64,000 bases of DNA from NCBI GenBank assembly GCA_015501595.1, contig JADNRX010000053.1:1-64000 (forward strand). The letters are read 5' to 3'. The notes beneath the pieces were generated by a model. That model worked only from the letters and a program-made list of their open reading frames with translations, did not search any database and was not told the origin of the DNA. Made by a program: the position numbers and the translations under genes. Below are positions 45,037 through 56,245 of the stretch, one piece after another; positions within the stretch are counted from its first letter, which is position 1, and each line of letters starts with the position of its first letter. Source of the DNA: Hymenopellis radicata. Taxonomy: Eukaryota > Basidiomycota > Agaricomycetes > Agaricales > Physalacriaceae.

Positions 45037-45596
45037 CTAGGCTTTGCTACTTTCTAAGCCTTCCATGGCATCACCGATAGCACCAGCGGCCTGTTCCTTC
45101 ATCTGTGTCTCCTTGCGTTCGTGACAGTGCCGCCAGTAATATTCGGTCTCCCTCATCCTAGAGTAGAGCCAATCCGGCTCTAGAAACCTTGTCCATCAGT
45201 GTTAAACCGACCGTGCGGCTGGAAAGACGTACCTGCGAAACACGACGGCCACCGAAAGCTCGTACCATAAAGGTTGTCAAGTTCATTATTCGGACCACGG
45301 CCATAAGCCTTTCGGAATCCGTCGAATATACGCTTGGGAACAGTCATCTTCGGATCGCTGCCGTCGAAGGAGGGCACGACCACAGCGACGAGCAGGTAAT
45401 AGCGTTCTCCTTTGTGGAAAAAGGGGACAAGAGTGGTCTTTAGGTCATCTCGTTCCATTTGGTCAATGATGGCGCGGTGTGTGGTTCTTGAGCGCGCGAT
45501 TTCCTCCTCGGACAGCGATACCGCCGCCACTGCATCCACTTGCGCTTGGCTTAGAGCGATTCCAGAGACATATGGGATGGGGTTCTTGGTAGACAT
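45037..45596 (-). CDS. Family A small protein, intact, 2 exons, 168 aa
   Basis: Function unknown. Exons on the minus strand: 45596-45233 and 45179-45037. The intron is 53 nt (gtacgt ... ttctag), and 507 nt close in phase. The start MSTKNPIPYVSG is conserved with the 43.8 kb copy. Order: IALSQAQVDAVA, LSEEEIARS, TTLVPFFHKGERYYLLV, VVPSFDGSDPKMTVP, FRKAYGRGPNNELDNLYG, RWPSCFA, EPDWLYSRMRETEYYWRH and a charged tail (KETQMKEQAAGAIGD) ending at TAG 45037-45039. It lies about 500 bases downstream of the family C gene (46092-47593), same strand. Confidence 0.78.
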
Positions 45597-46091
45597 TACG
45601 CGGTTTAGTGGCGGTTTGGTGGTGGCGGTTAGTGGAAAACAAGAATAGATGTCACAAAGCGTGACATCGCTTGTTGAATCCAACTTGCACGTGACATGAA
45701 TTTCGGGGGTGGATGAAGGGTTGGCGGTCCACCACAGCTTCTTTGGAATGTCATTGTTATCAATTGGGTGAATTCCGAATGTTCTTGATCTTTATCTTGT
45801 ACCAAGTTTTCCCCTAAGAGCCGTTCATCCGACGTGTGACCTTCTCATCGTGAAGGAAGTAATAAGTAGTATTTAAGTGCCTCATTGTGAATGGCAGTGG
45901 TGACTCGTCTCACAAACGGTGGTCTTACGTTCTGCAAGTCATGTTCGTCGGTGCGAGCAATAGTTCAACAAGGGTATATATTGTACATACAACAAAATTC
46001 AGAGCAGACTAGCAAACGATAGCGAAAACATTAACAGACATAACAGCAGAGGCAAAATACAAATCAGCACAGCGATAACATGACAACCCAA
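45597..46091. other. Spacer between family C gene 2 and the family A gene
   Basis: No gene seen. Comparable in length to the 470-base spacer in the other family C/family A arrangement (17398-17867). Confidence 0.5.
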
Positions 46092-47593
46092 CTAGTTATG
46101 GTATTCTTCCCAAACCTTCATCAACTCGGCGCGCACTTCTGGGCCGTTCAGGTCATACCATTTAAGCGTTATCTGCCGTCCAGCCAGGAGATCCGTTGGC
46201 GTCAGTTTCTGCTCCTTAATCTCCTGATCCCAATTCTGCCAAGTAGTGCGGGCCTCCGCCACATCCTCCTGGTCGAGATCCTTATAAGTAGCACCAAGCG
46301 CCTCTATAGGTCCGTCGGGGCACAAGCGACGAAACATGGCTACCTGTAGCTCAAACTTCGTTGTGAGGACCACCGCTAATCCGAGCGCGTTGCGACATCC
46401 GTCTTCGAGATCTTTCATGTAACCTAGGAGCTGTTTGACAGCATCCATGCGCCGAAAAAGCTTATCCTCGACTATAACAATGTTCTTTGCCAAGATATTA
46501 AGCATACCCTCCAAAAGGCAGACCACCAGGTCTGGGCGTTTGATGGTGATTCGCCCTGGACTGTTCATAACCAGTCGACCATTAAAGTCGAGGATATCAT
46601 TTTTTCCGAGTCGGGAAGGCGCGTCCTTCATAAAAGACTTCGGCGGGGGCATCTCAGGCATTGGGTGAATGGGGGAAGGCAAAATTGGGGAAGGAAACGC
46701 ATTGGCCTGAGAAGGTAGGGATCCCGAGGCTGTAGGCGCGGACGATGGAGTCTCCGGTGAGAAGGGCTGTTGTGGGGAACGGATGTTGTTCATGAAATTA
46801 TGAGTAGGGTTTTTGCCCGGCGCCTTTGGCGTGCTCGCCCCGACCATCGACTTGAAAAAGTCCGGGTCGAAGGGATCTGAATTGAGGGAAAGTTCATTTC
46901 GACGGGTGCTGGGCCCAGCGTCATCGGACTGTTGGGTGTCATCTTCCCAGATCATGGTCGAGCCTGCTACGTATCTGGACCAGTGGTCGCCGATTTCTAG
47001 AAGTCTTGCATCCGTGATGCCTTGGATATATGTGTACTGAGGGCCAATCAGAAAGGCCTGCTTCACCGGGAAGTAGTGTGCAAGAACGCCTGATACTAGA
47101 AGGTCAATGTGACTTTCGAATCGCAATTGGCCTTTGCTACTAGTGTCGCCGACGTCTGTGATCAGTTTGTCCAGAAATTTGGGCAGTTCACCGGGTCGAC
47201 CCTTTAAGAGAACGACGAAAAAGAGTGTGTTAGAATAAACTGTGAGCAAGCAGCTGCTACTAATCACCTCGAGCGCGGCCTTAAGCACCGCCGTAGCCTG
47301 CCTCAATGCCCCTGTAACCTTGCGGTAGAGGCTTATAGGGAACCTCTGGTGTTTCTGAATTGAGACCTGGCATCAGGCGCTAATCGTTGTGAAAAATAAC
47401 GGTTACATACCCTATTGGATGTGTTTAGATCGCTGTCGAGCTTCGTCGCCAGATTGTTTAAAAAGTCAGGAAGCTCTTCGACGGTGCGGTCTTCCTCAAA
47501 ATCGACATCGCTTGCATCGCGCACTGGCTCCTGAACGGTGAGGTGAGCATGTTGTCTCCAAGAAATGGTGGCACAAACCTTGCGCTTCGCCAT
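46092..47593 (-). CDS. Family C protein 2: candidate PD-(D/E)xK nuclease-like protein, 447 aa
   Basis: Exons on the minus strand: 47593-47579 (MAKRK), 47530-47411, 47366-47268 and 47201-46092. Introns of 44-66 nt are GT-AG and all phases close (1344 nt). The intron positions match those of the 17.9 kb paralogue. N-terminus: acidic helix (VEELPDFLNNLATKL), then LYRKVTGALRQATAVL, the shared block LRFESHIDLLVSGVLAHYFP, a shorter Pro/Ser-rich linker, then the C-terminal domain. Motif residues are D302 (KRPD), E323-x-K325 (VIVEDK) and Q335-xxx-Y339 (QLLGYM). The linker diverged strongly while the motif-bearing domain is conserved, which suggests selection on that domain. Enzymatic activity is inferred, not shown. 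No kinase or transposase domain accompanies it. Confidence 0.75.
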
Positions 47594-48914
47594 GTGCAAG
47601 ATCACGGTAGTGGTACTAGAGGAGAGCGTATGTTGTGTATGCTGATATTTGAGTCAACGAGAGACTTCAAGGTGTAGGCGAGAGCGACGGGGAGTGAGAG
47701 AGCAGCGCTTTTGTGGCTCTTGTTCAAGTTTTGTACTGTCGAGTTTGCCGACCCTGGAGCAATGGAAGCAATCCAATTGTCTTTGACCAGCCCGAATATT
47801 CCCATCCAGAAGTTCTTTGTCCCATGACGAGCATTGGTCGCGCTTTCGAATAAACCAGTTGATGGCGTGAGTCCAACGCTGCGAGCCTGCAGGATATCTT
47901 GCTACAAGCGGAAGAAGAGACCATGTCGTCGTCGGCTAAGTGGGCCTCAGTCTTAGGTATTCCTTCCGTGGGTACGGGAATTGGCGAAACGCGTACATGC
48001 CCGAGGTGGTCAAAGTCAAGAGGCGAATAAATCATCGATCAGTGACCCAACTCGATCAAAGCTGGTTAAGATTCCCACGCCGTCACAGTCTTCAACATGC
48101 CAATGTCAAAGTCCAAGTCCATGCCGCTGGAAGACAATGCAGAGCAAAGGATCTCGGGCCTTGGACCTACGCCCTAGCACTGCCTTTCGAACATCAGCTA
48201 AGTAATAAATCATTGTTCGCCGCCGGGAAGGCTGTTCCGTCAATGATGAGGGCACGACATACTTACATTGGCATGGTTGATGGAGTAGACTCACCGATAG
48301 CTAAAGATGGCAAAATTGGGAGCAATAATTGACATTGACAGTCCCGCAGCGCCGCCGCTTCTGTGTACGATTGGGGCGCACCAGCGCGCCTCTCTGACTT
48401 GAAGCTTGCAGCCATGTGCCTATGTCTATTTAAGTTGGAGGCTTTGGGATTTCGCGGTCCACATAATATGTCGGTAGTTATCAGGAGGACATCTGCATGG
48501 TTTGCCGCGGCTTGCATGAACAGGAGACTCAGCTAGCTAAGGAGCGGGACATCTATTTTAGAAACGTGTCGGGGCGGGTAGCACTTCATCATCGCTGCCA
48601 GAATTAGTCATGGCACTATAATTAATCATTTGAGAGTTGTATATACTCCATTAGATTTTCTCTTCCAACCAAAAGACACTCCGAGTCTATACACATAATT
48701 TACACACTAGATAGGTTGCGACAATATTGGTGGGGCGAAATGAACGAAAAAATGCATGCGAGGAAAAAGAGGATATGCTCGAGACCCCACATATAGCAGA
48801 CAGCGAGAGAAACATTAAATTATGCCGTGAAAGAGAGAGAGAGAGAAGATGCTCGTGCAACAGATCAATCAACCAGCAGAACCATACACATAACCAAGAA
48901 ACCCCCACACTCTT
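47594..48914. other. Intergenic; first 500 bases shared with 19780-20300
   Basis: The upstream segment similar to that of family C gene 1 is followed by about 800 bases without a gene. A short GA run lies at 48829-48846. Stops in all frames make a coding role unlikely. Confidence 0.5.
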
Positions 48915-51209
48915 TTACACCTCGTCCGGACTCTGCCCAGCGCGCGCGGGATCTGAATCGGGTCCCCGCGGCAGACAAGGTCGCTTGTCCCCAACCGACA
49001 CCGAATGCGCCCTTGAAGGTCCCGCGCCCACTATTGTCGACGAAAAGAAAACATCATCAATCTCCACCGGCTGACTCTCCGTCTTGTCACTCCGCTCTTC
49101 CACATTCTCCGCCCTCTTATCTCTCAAAATCTCTCCCTCCACACTCCCGAACCCAAAGTACCCGCCACTCGCGTCGCCTGACGACCCGCTCGTCGCCATA
49201 CTGCTCATCGCCATAACGCTGTCAAAGTACCCTTTTGGCTCTGCCATAGCGCCCGCGTAAAAGAAGCCGCCCGGGCTCGGGTGAGGATGCAGCGTAAAGC
49301 CTCCTGGACTGGGTATGGGATACATACCAGGACTGGGCATGGGGTACATGTGCGGACTGCCCTGATATGGATGCACAGGCGCGCCAGGCGCCGGATTCAT
49401 GTACGGGTTACGCGGCCAATACCCCCGGGCGACATCGCCAATCCTGGCGAAAACGGCGTGAGATGTGGCGCCTGGAAAGGATGCGCTTGCCCCTGTCGTC
49501 GCGGAGGCGAAACCTTCTTGGGTTGAGCTTGGCTCTGAGAAGAATTAAACGAGGTCGAGGATGCAGAACTTGCCAGAGCTGCTTCTAGGGGATTACTGTC
49601 TGGAGGTGACGGCGGGGTAGGTGTCATGGGCAAAGTCTGGGCCAAAGATGAAGAAGTCATGGGATAGTGATGGTGATAATACCCATTCATAGACATGTCA
49701 CTTTCGCTAGTTTTGAGTGGCTGTCCAAAGGACGGTAGGAACGTAAACGGCGGCATAGAAGGTGTGATTGGAGGGAGGCCGTGAGGCGTCATCGGTATCG
49801 GTCCATGGTGTAACGGAGACATTGGATACATTGGAGACACGAGGGCTGGCGACATCTGATGCAGGCCATGATGCATCGCAAAGGAAGTAGGTAAAGGTGG
49901 CGGCGGTATTGATATAGGCCCAGGGTGATGGGGATGTGGTTGGTGGGAGGAAGAGTAAGAATTTTTGGGAGAAGAAGACTTTGAAGCTCCTTCTGACGGC
50001 GGAGTCGTTGTGGCGATGCAGAAGTCGATGATCCGAAAGACGGTTTCGATGACTCTCCGGATGAGTTGGTGGATGATGAGGTATGATGGTGCGTTACGGC
50101 AAGAGGTGGTCGAAGAGGTTCTTTCACTGCTGTCGGCTGATGAATGTGGGAGTGAGTGTGGTGAGGATGGGGCATGGACATCTGGAGCTGAGGCGGATAG
50201 ATGTCATATGGAGAGTTGGGTGCCGAGAAGTCGAGGTACCCGTTTGGGATATTTATGTGGGAAGGAGGTTGGGACGCAGTGTGACCTCCAAAGCCGTACC
50301 TAGCGATTGACCAAAAGCAGATAGAGCAGGCGATGCTGGAGTCGCCCCAGAAGGTGAGAACTTGTCATAATGCACCTTCAACGGACGACCATTGTATTCA
50401 TACCTGCAATCCGCGTAAATCTCGGCCGAAGCGTAAGGAGCAGACTTACCCGTTAAACATCTTGACCGCACGGTCGGCATCGTAGTCTGTCGCAAAGACC
50501 ACTGTTCCGAAACCTCTAGACCGGCCATCCTGACCGAGGGCCACGTCCGCGCGAATGATAGTCCCTGCCTGACGGAACAGATCCTTCAGATCCTGCCATT
50601 GGCAGTGAAATGGCAGCTAAAGACAAAATCAAAAATGATGTCAGAGATACAAATTAGGAAGCTTACATTCCCCACAAAAAGATTCTTGCCACCGCCACTG
50701 GATGAAGTGGGACGGTCAAGGCTGTACAATGAAAGCGAATCGATATCCGGAAGAGGGTACGAGCCGGATGGCGCGGGTGTAGGGTTGTCAAAGTCCGGTG
50801 GCAGACGGTCTGGACGGACTTCAAGTATCCGAGTCTGCCATGAGTAGCCATTGAACTTGTCAACAGCGCGCCCAGCATCCTCAGCTGTAGCAAGTAACAC
50901 AGTCCCGTATCCGCGTGAGCGATTGTCCGGACCGAGAGAAACATCCGCTCGCAGGACGGTACCTGCCTGTCTAAACAGGTCTTTAAGATCTTGCCAACGT
51001 ACGCGGTATGGTAACTGCCGCTTCTTCAGTGATTAGCATGACGGCGATAAAGGCGGGCGCACATTCCCCACAAATAATTGGGTTCGAGTGTCCCGCGGAG
51101 GACCCGTTCTTCCGTCCGGCGAGGGGCGTGCAGAGGTAGCCATTTGAATCACGGCTTCAATATCATCGTTGGTGGGTGCAGAGCCGACGACGGACGAGGC
51201 GATGGGCAT
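48915..51209 (-). CDS. Two-RRM RNA-binding protein with long Pro/Ser/His-rich tail (three frame breaks)
   Basis: Likely nuclear or nucleocytoplasmic mRNA-binding protein. Start MPIASSVVGSAP at 51209. Exons on the minus strand: 51209-51063, 51014-50667, 50616-50450, then from 50403 onward. RRM1 has RNP2 LFVGN(LP) split by an intron and RNP1-like RSRGYGTVLL. RRM2 has NLFVGN(LPF), again split at the same place, and RSRGFGTVVF. Identical intron placement in both RRMs indicates an internal duplication. The tail is low complexity (HPHHTHSHIHQP, YPMPSPGMYPIPSPGG) and ends at TAA 48915-48917. To read it through, one-base changes are needed near 50298, near 50010, and in a five-base C run at 49422-49426. 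The last strongly suggests sequence error. It resembles the Gbp2/Hrb1-type RRM layout, but the assignment is not firm. Confidence 0.75.
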
Positions 51210-52604
51210 AGGAGATCGTGACGGGACATCCTAAGAATTGAATCGATGGGGCGGGATGAGCACAAAACGGACAAATGAACGACGGCGACGACGACGTACA
51301 GGGCGCAGAGAATCCATAAACAGTGTCTAGGACAGTGTTGAAAGAGCGTGGTCGTCGTCGAGGACAGCGAGCTCGACGTTCCGGTTTAAGAAGAGGAGAG
51401 TGGAAACTGAAAAGGGAGTTTGGAGCGAAACGAACCCGACTGACAGGAACGGGGTCAAATGTGGAGCCTGCAAAAACATTCCACATTTCATACTAATTCG
51501 ACCTAAACGGGCAAATCCCGACGCATTTCCCATTGCTGTCCGCCGCTCGGCATCATTTCTGGCCGAAACGAGGCCATTTCGCCTCGTCTTTGTGATTTCT
51601 GTGTATTCTGTGTTGGACATCGGTGTCAATACCATCCAGCCTTGGCAGATTACGTCACCGATGATCACTGTGAGCTTTCCCTCTCCCGCGAGTGCAAGCG
51701 TTTTCTCTCGCGCTGCACAAGGCTTATTCTGGCTCGAGGCTAGCTTTTTTCTTTCGAGGCTCGTATTCCTTTGAACCACCTCCTCAAATCGCGGTATTTC
51801 CCCTCCTGTCGGGCTAGTGGAGGGCGCTTGGGGATGTTTATCTTGCCTTCAAGATACCGAGGACGGACATACTGTGTTGTCCATATTACCGATTCGATTT
51901 CTGATATCTGGAAGTCTAATTGCTGTTCTGAATCTGCCTGCTACTGCCTACTATCAGTGATAGTATCAGTAAGCCATCTCGATGATCACCCCACAATTCC
52001 GCATGGACGCATCCAATGTAACCGTTCTGCCATTTGACGTTGTGGTCAGCTGAATCTCTCAATATGATTATGTACTGCGCCTTGCTCTCACTCATTTCTG
52101 TGAGCCGAAAGCGCAAGGTAAGTCCTCGTTGGTATCAATGATTTCTCAAATGAAGTTGTTGTAATGTTGCTGATACTTCGACGCGTTATCTTAGCGTCTG
52201 TGTTCTCCAGCTGAACTTTCGTACCTCCACCGTGTTTCTCTAGATGCATCTGGTATTGGCAGGATGATTGCAGCCATCCGTGGTGTGCTGTAAGCCCTTG
52301 CCTTAGTTCTTCCCGAGTTCTACATACATTTTACGGAGTAGTTATGTACTATCTCGAAAATCCATAGATCTTTCCGTCAGTTTACGTGGTGTGCTTGAAA
52401 ATGCGCCACAGGTACCGGAACCCTAACCTTAGTGTGATCGACGTCATATTGGAGGCAGGTTGCTCTCTGTCCACAACGACGACGACGTTCATGAAGCACA
52501 GGTATTAGAGACCGCGTTGAAATAGGCACGTCTGACCACGAAAACAGTAACTCTCCTGCTGCTTGAACAGGCTATGCGTATTTTCTGTCGCGACATTTGC
52601 ACGA
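51210..52604. other. Intergenic between divergent genes, nothing recognised
   Basis: Contains the presumed promoters of the minus-strand RRM gene and the plus-strand 310-aa gene. Overlapping short ORFs at 51327-51779 look random. Confidence 0.5.
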
Positions 52605-53700
52605 ATGGCCTCCGTCGATGAATTTGTTTATCTTTTAGCAGCGTCGGAAACCCAAGAGGTGCGCTACCAGCCATCTTGTGTGGTGCAGACAATAACAAAC
52701 AGAATTATTGCAGCAATCCCGCCGTCTCTCCATCCCGCACCTCGTTAGAGTCATCCTCAACAGCGAGGCCTCTCTCTACGACACCATAGACTATGTCATC
52801 TCCGAAACAGCCACACACGCGCCTTTTCCTGACATCCGACCCACCCTCATACCCATCCGCGAGGCCTTTGCCGATTTTATCGAAAACGTTGCCTCTGCCT
52901 GGGACGAGGCGGCCCAGCTCCTCCTGTACACCTACAATGCCATTGGCACACAAGAGACCCCATACGACCCTACCAATCTGCGCGCGCGAATACAGGCAAC
53001 GCGCGACCTCCTCCCATACCTCGACAGCGTGCTCGAAAACATTAAAGACCTCCTCACGCGGCAGCGCGCGACCAACGACTGGTTCTTCCTCAAACTCATC
53101 GGCATTCCGTCCGCATGGGACAAGGCCCGCTCTGACCTCCCCCACGCGATATCCCTCCTACATCGTCTCTGCAGAGAGACCATCGAGTGTCTCGTAGCGC
53201 TAGAACGATGCGTGTTCCGCTTGACGGACCTGTTCGCAGACTGGGAGTGGGTGCGCAAGTTGAGACGCGACGAGAACCTGCGCGGCGAGGTATATAGGAA
53301 CATGGAAGTCGTGCAGACACCCGTTCTACCTTTAAGAACCCATGTGGACCAGCTGAGGAGACATCCGAAGCTCGAGTTGAGTAAGCGGGCAGATCAACTA
53401 AAGCCGGGAGAGATGGCACGGTGAGTTTCCTCCGTTGTTTCATGGTTTAGGCAGTTGCGTACTGCCCTGAGCTTGGCTCTGTCTCCTCCTCCTTTCCTTC
53501 CTTCTTCTCATACTCATGGCACTTGCAGGTTGAGCATGAGCAGCATCGCTTCGTCGACAAAAGGAAAAGGAAAAGCAAAGACTGTGCTCGCACCGTCAGA
53601 GTTACTGGCTGCCGCCGCAAGCCAGAAATTCCAGGCCTCCATGGCAGCCTCAGGACAGAAGTCGAGCAGCAGTTTTAGCCTCAATTTCGAGGATTCATAA
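52605..53700 (+). CDS. Uncharacterised helical protein, 310 aa
   Basis: Exons: 52605-52658 (MASVDEFVYLLAASETQE), 52714-53420 and 53529-53700. Introns 52659-52713 (gtgcgc/tgcag) and 53421-53528 (gtgagt/tgcag) close in phase (933 nt). The protein is almost all alpha-helical in appearance: IPHLVRVILNSEASLYDTID, FADFIENVASAWDEAAQ, YLDSVLENIKDLL, LLHRLCRETIECLVALE and a Ser/Ala/Lys-rich C-terminus (ASSTKGKGKAKTVLAPSELL). No signal peptide, membrane helix or catalytic motif. Strong GC third-base bias supports coding. I do not recognise the family; it looks like a conserved single-copy fungal protein rather than an accessory gene. Confidence 0.75.
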
Positions 53701-53901
53701 CAGTTGAGGGATGTGGACTGGTATTTTTGGGTCTGTTCTGTTGGTTATCTTACATTCTGTATCACTCACTTAGACACACTGATAATACTGCATCCGAATC
53801 GTTTCTGCTGTCCTTATGAGATCTCGAGGGATTGTCGTAAGTATATAAAGGTGGGTGTATTCGTTGTATGGATAGATGTCTTACTGATAACTGAAGACAA
53901 G

Positions 53902-54357
53902 ATGGCTTCCACCGCTCCATTCAGAAAGATTAAGATACGCCGCCGTCGGGTTTCACAAGTTTACTATTCATCAATCCCTCATCGATGTGGAAGAAGTTCA
54001 ACCACGAACCCCGAGGTCATCCCCGTAGACGGAACCCCGAGGTATGTGGGCGCTTGTTGACTTTCGGAACTAGATAATTAATATCCAACTGTCTATAGAC
54101 TTGCAACGAAACTGATCTTGGAGTCGTCCTGCGACTCCGAATGCGAGTCTCCGCCACGCTCTGTAGTCTCGATCGTTGGCGAGTCGATCATCAATTGCAA
54201 CGCCACGACAACAAGTCTAACACCCTGTAGGTCGCTTTCAAATTTGATAGACATGGATGCGTCTCTTCGCGCCTCAGTTCATCTGTTTTTGAAGCTCAGG
54301 AAAGCTTTGTGTATCCTGTTTTCTGTGTTAAAATGGCGAATGCACCATCAAGGCTAG
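53902..54357 (+). CDS. Possible small two-exon gene, 132 aa
   Basis: The start MASTAPFRKIKIRRRR lies in a good context (aagatgg). Exon 1 ends at 54041, the intron 54042-54098 has gtatgt, tccaac and ctatag, and exon 2 ends with TAG at 54355-54357. Phases close (399 nt). The product is basic at the N-terminus and Ser/Cys-rich in the middle (ESSCDSECESPPRS). No family recognised, and the low conservation signal makes this tentative. Confidence 0.4.
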
Positions 54358-55210
54358 ACTGTAGGAGGTGTTTCAAAGCTCTCGTTTCTTATCGAGTCTA
54401 GGCTGTACTCTTAGTCCGTCGTCGCCAACTCGACAGGCGTCCTGCTACTTTTCGGGATGCTGCCATGGTGCCCTCACAATCGCTCCGTTGTAGGTGCCAT
54501 GGATCCACCTTCGCTGTCAGCGTCCGACGTTCGCGCGTCTGTCTAGACTGTACTATGTATGTATACAGTAACGGCAGTCCTTCGTCCTTCGTTCGAACAA
54601 CATACATCATAGAAGGCTCGCACTTGTTCCTAGAATCAAGGGACACCTCATCTAGCCTCGCTTCCTCACCACCTGCCAAGGAATATACATGCAGTGGTTA
54701 ATCACAGTCTCTTCGGACGGGCTGGTTTGGTCGAGAAGTGTCTGAACGCATGGCGAACTGTAGCTTTCATACTACTTGCAGGTGCATTCTGTTGTTCATC
54801 AAAATGATTGCAGGCGGATAGTGGAGTTGAAGCGCGCGACGGATTCTGCAACTGTAAGATCTTCCCAACCATCAGGACGCGGGGTAATCTGTGAATTGGT
54901 GGAGTGGAGTGTAAATTAAAACGGTACGTATATCTCAAGCGTACGTGAGTTGCTGGCGATGTGTTCCTGCTTCAGATCGTATTAACCGTCTGCGCGGCGT
55001 GGCGCGCCGCCAAATCCAGAAAGCGTCTCCGTGACGACTGACACGATGTCACACATTTGTCTTTTCCTAATGGAGAAAAGCAATTTAAACGCTTCTTCCT
55101 CAGGGAGGCACGGCAAATATTTTTAAAAGAAGGGTTGATATGTTCAGATGGCGGACTCCTTGCTCTTCCACACCAACCCAAACACTCTTTGCTGGTAAGC
55201 TGCTGCCACC
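54358..55210. other. Intergenic, nothing recognised
   Basis: No supported gene. An unspliced minus ORF at 54398-54679 looks random. Confidence 0.5.
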
Positions 55211-56245
55211 ATGGACATTCCCCGCACAGATTCGCCCGTCTGCGGGTTCGAGTTTCCCTCGTCGGCGCCGCTCACCCGTCCGTCGCCCGGCTGGATCCGC
55301 GCGTTGCCGCCCTCCGGGGTCGCCTCGGACAGCAAGCCCGACTTCAATACGGAGTCAGACGAGCACGACCTCTGCTCTGAAGCCGAAGCGGACCTCGCCT
55401 CGCTCGTGCACCACCTCGACCTCTCCATCTACTCGGGCTATCACAATGCGCCGCCGAGCCTGCGCTTCTCCCTCTCCAGCCGCGCGTCCTGCTCGAGTGT
55501 CGACTCGCTCTCGACGATAGGATATACCCCGCGCTCCTCCATCCTCCACACGCCGACGTCCTCCATGGACTTTAACCAGTTCAACCCCCGCTCCCTCCCA
55601 AAATCACGCTCGCTTGCGTCTGTCGCGCTTTCGCCGTCGGCGAGACGCGCGGCGGTGTATATAGTTGACGATGAGGACGTTGAGGAGGTGTATGGTGCTG
55701 CTAAAATATCATATGGCATGGAGGTGCATCATGCCGACGAGGCGAAGGAGGAAGAGGAGGAGGAGGAATTACATGATAACCCTCCGTCGCGGTTTTCGAT
55801 AGACGAGGAGGAGCGGCCGCCCAGCAAGCGCGACATTTGGACGCGTTCACGGACGGTGTCTATGACTGCGCCGAGTCCGGTTCCGTTCCCCCGCAGCTCG
55901 CCGTCCTACCCTCCCTCACCGCCCCCTCCTACCCCCGGCGAAGCAAACGCAAAACCCTGCTCTCGATGCTTCATCTCGCGTCCTGAACTCCACTTTCCCA
56001 TTCCTTCCATTCGCAACGCTCGTTATTTCGGGACTATCTTTACCTACCCCTACCCTCATTATCATTATCCCCCCTGGTTTTCTTCCTCTCTCTGGATCGG
56101 TTGTATTCTTCCACTCCTTTGTACGAACACCCACACACTCCTTTGGTCGTCTCTTTCCCCCCAAGTACTACTACTTATTAACACAGACTTTGGTATTGTA
56201 CGCACTTCTAGCCTGCCTCTGCTCTGTATCTGTAATAATATGTAA
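55211..56245 (+). CDS. Uncharacterised low-complexity, acidic/Ser-Pro-rich protein
   Basis: The ATG lies in an excellent start context (gccaccatgg). MDIPRTDSPVCGFEF is followed by Ser-rich and acidic segments (LCSEAEADLASLVHHLDLSI, SLSTIGYTPRSS, SMDFNQFNPRSLPKSRSLAS, DDEDVEEVYGAAK), a run of Glu, RDIWTRSRTVSM and a Pro-rich stretch. Codon bias is strong to about 55940 and weak after it. The real end may therefore be earlier, for example in another frame at about 56000 (reading RRSKRKTLLSML), and the last 90 residues of the open frame are probably not real. Repeated S/T-P sites suggest a phosphorylated regulatory protein, but that is inference. Confidence 0.6.
   Translation: MDIPRTDSPVCGFEFPSSAPLTRPSPGWIRALPPSGVASDSKPDFNTESDEHDLCSEAEADLASLVHHLDLSIYSGYHNAPPSLRFSLSSRASCSSVDSLSTIGYTPRSSILHTPTSSMDFNQFNPRSLPKSRSLASVALSPSARRAAVYIVDDEDVEEVYGAAKISYGMEVHHADEAKEEEEEEELHDNPPSRFSIDEEERPPSKRDIWTRSRTVSMTAPSPVPFPRSSPSYPPSPPPPTPGEANAKPCSRCFISRPELHFPIPSIRNARYFGTIFTYPYPHYHYPPWFSSSLWIGCILPLLCTNTHTLLWSSLSPQVLLLINTDFGIVRTSSLPLLCICNNM

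Noticed and set aside
48829..48846. GA-run as a regulatory element
   Set aside because: A simple-sequence run of ordinary length with no supporting context.
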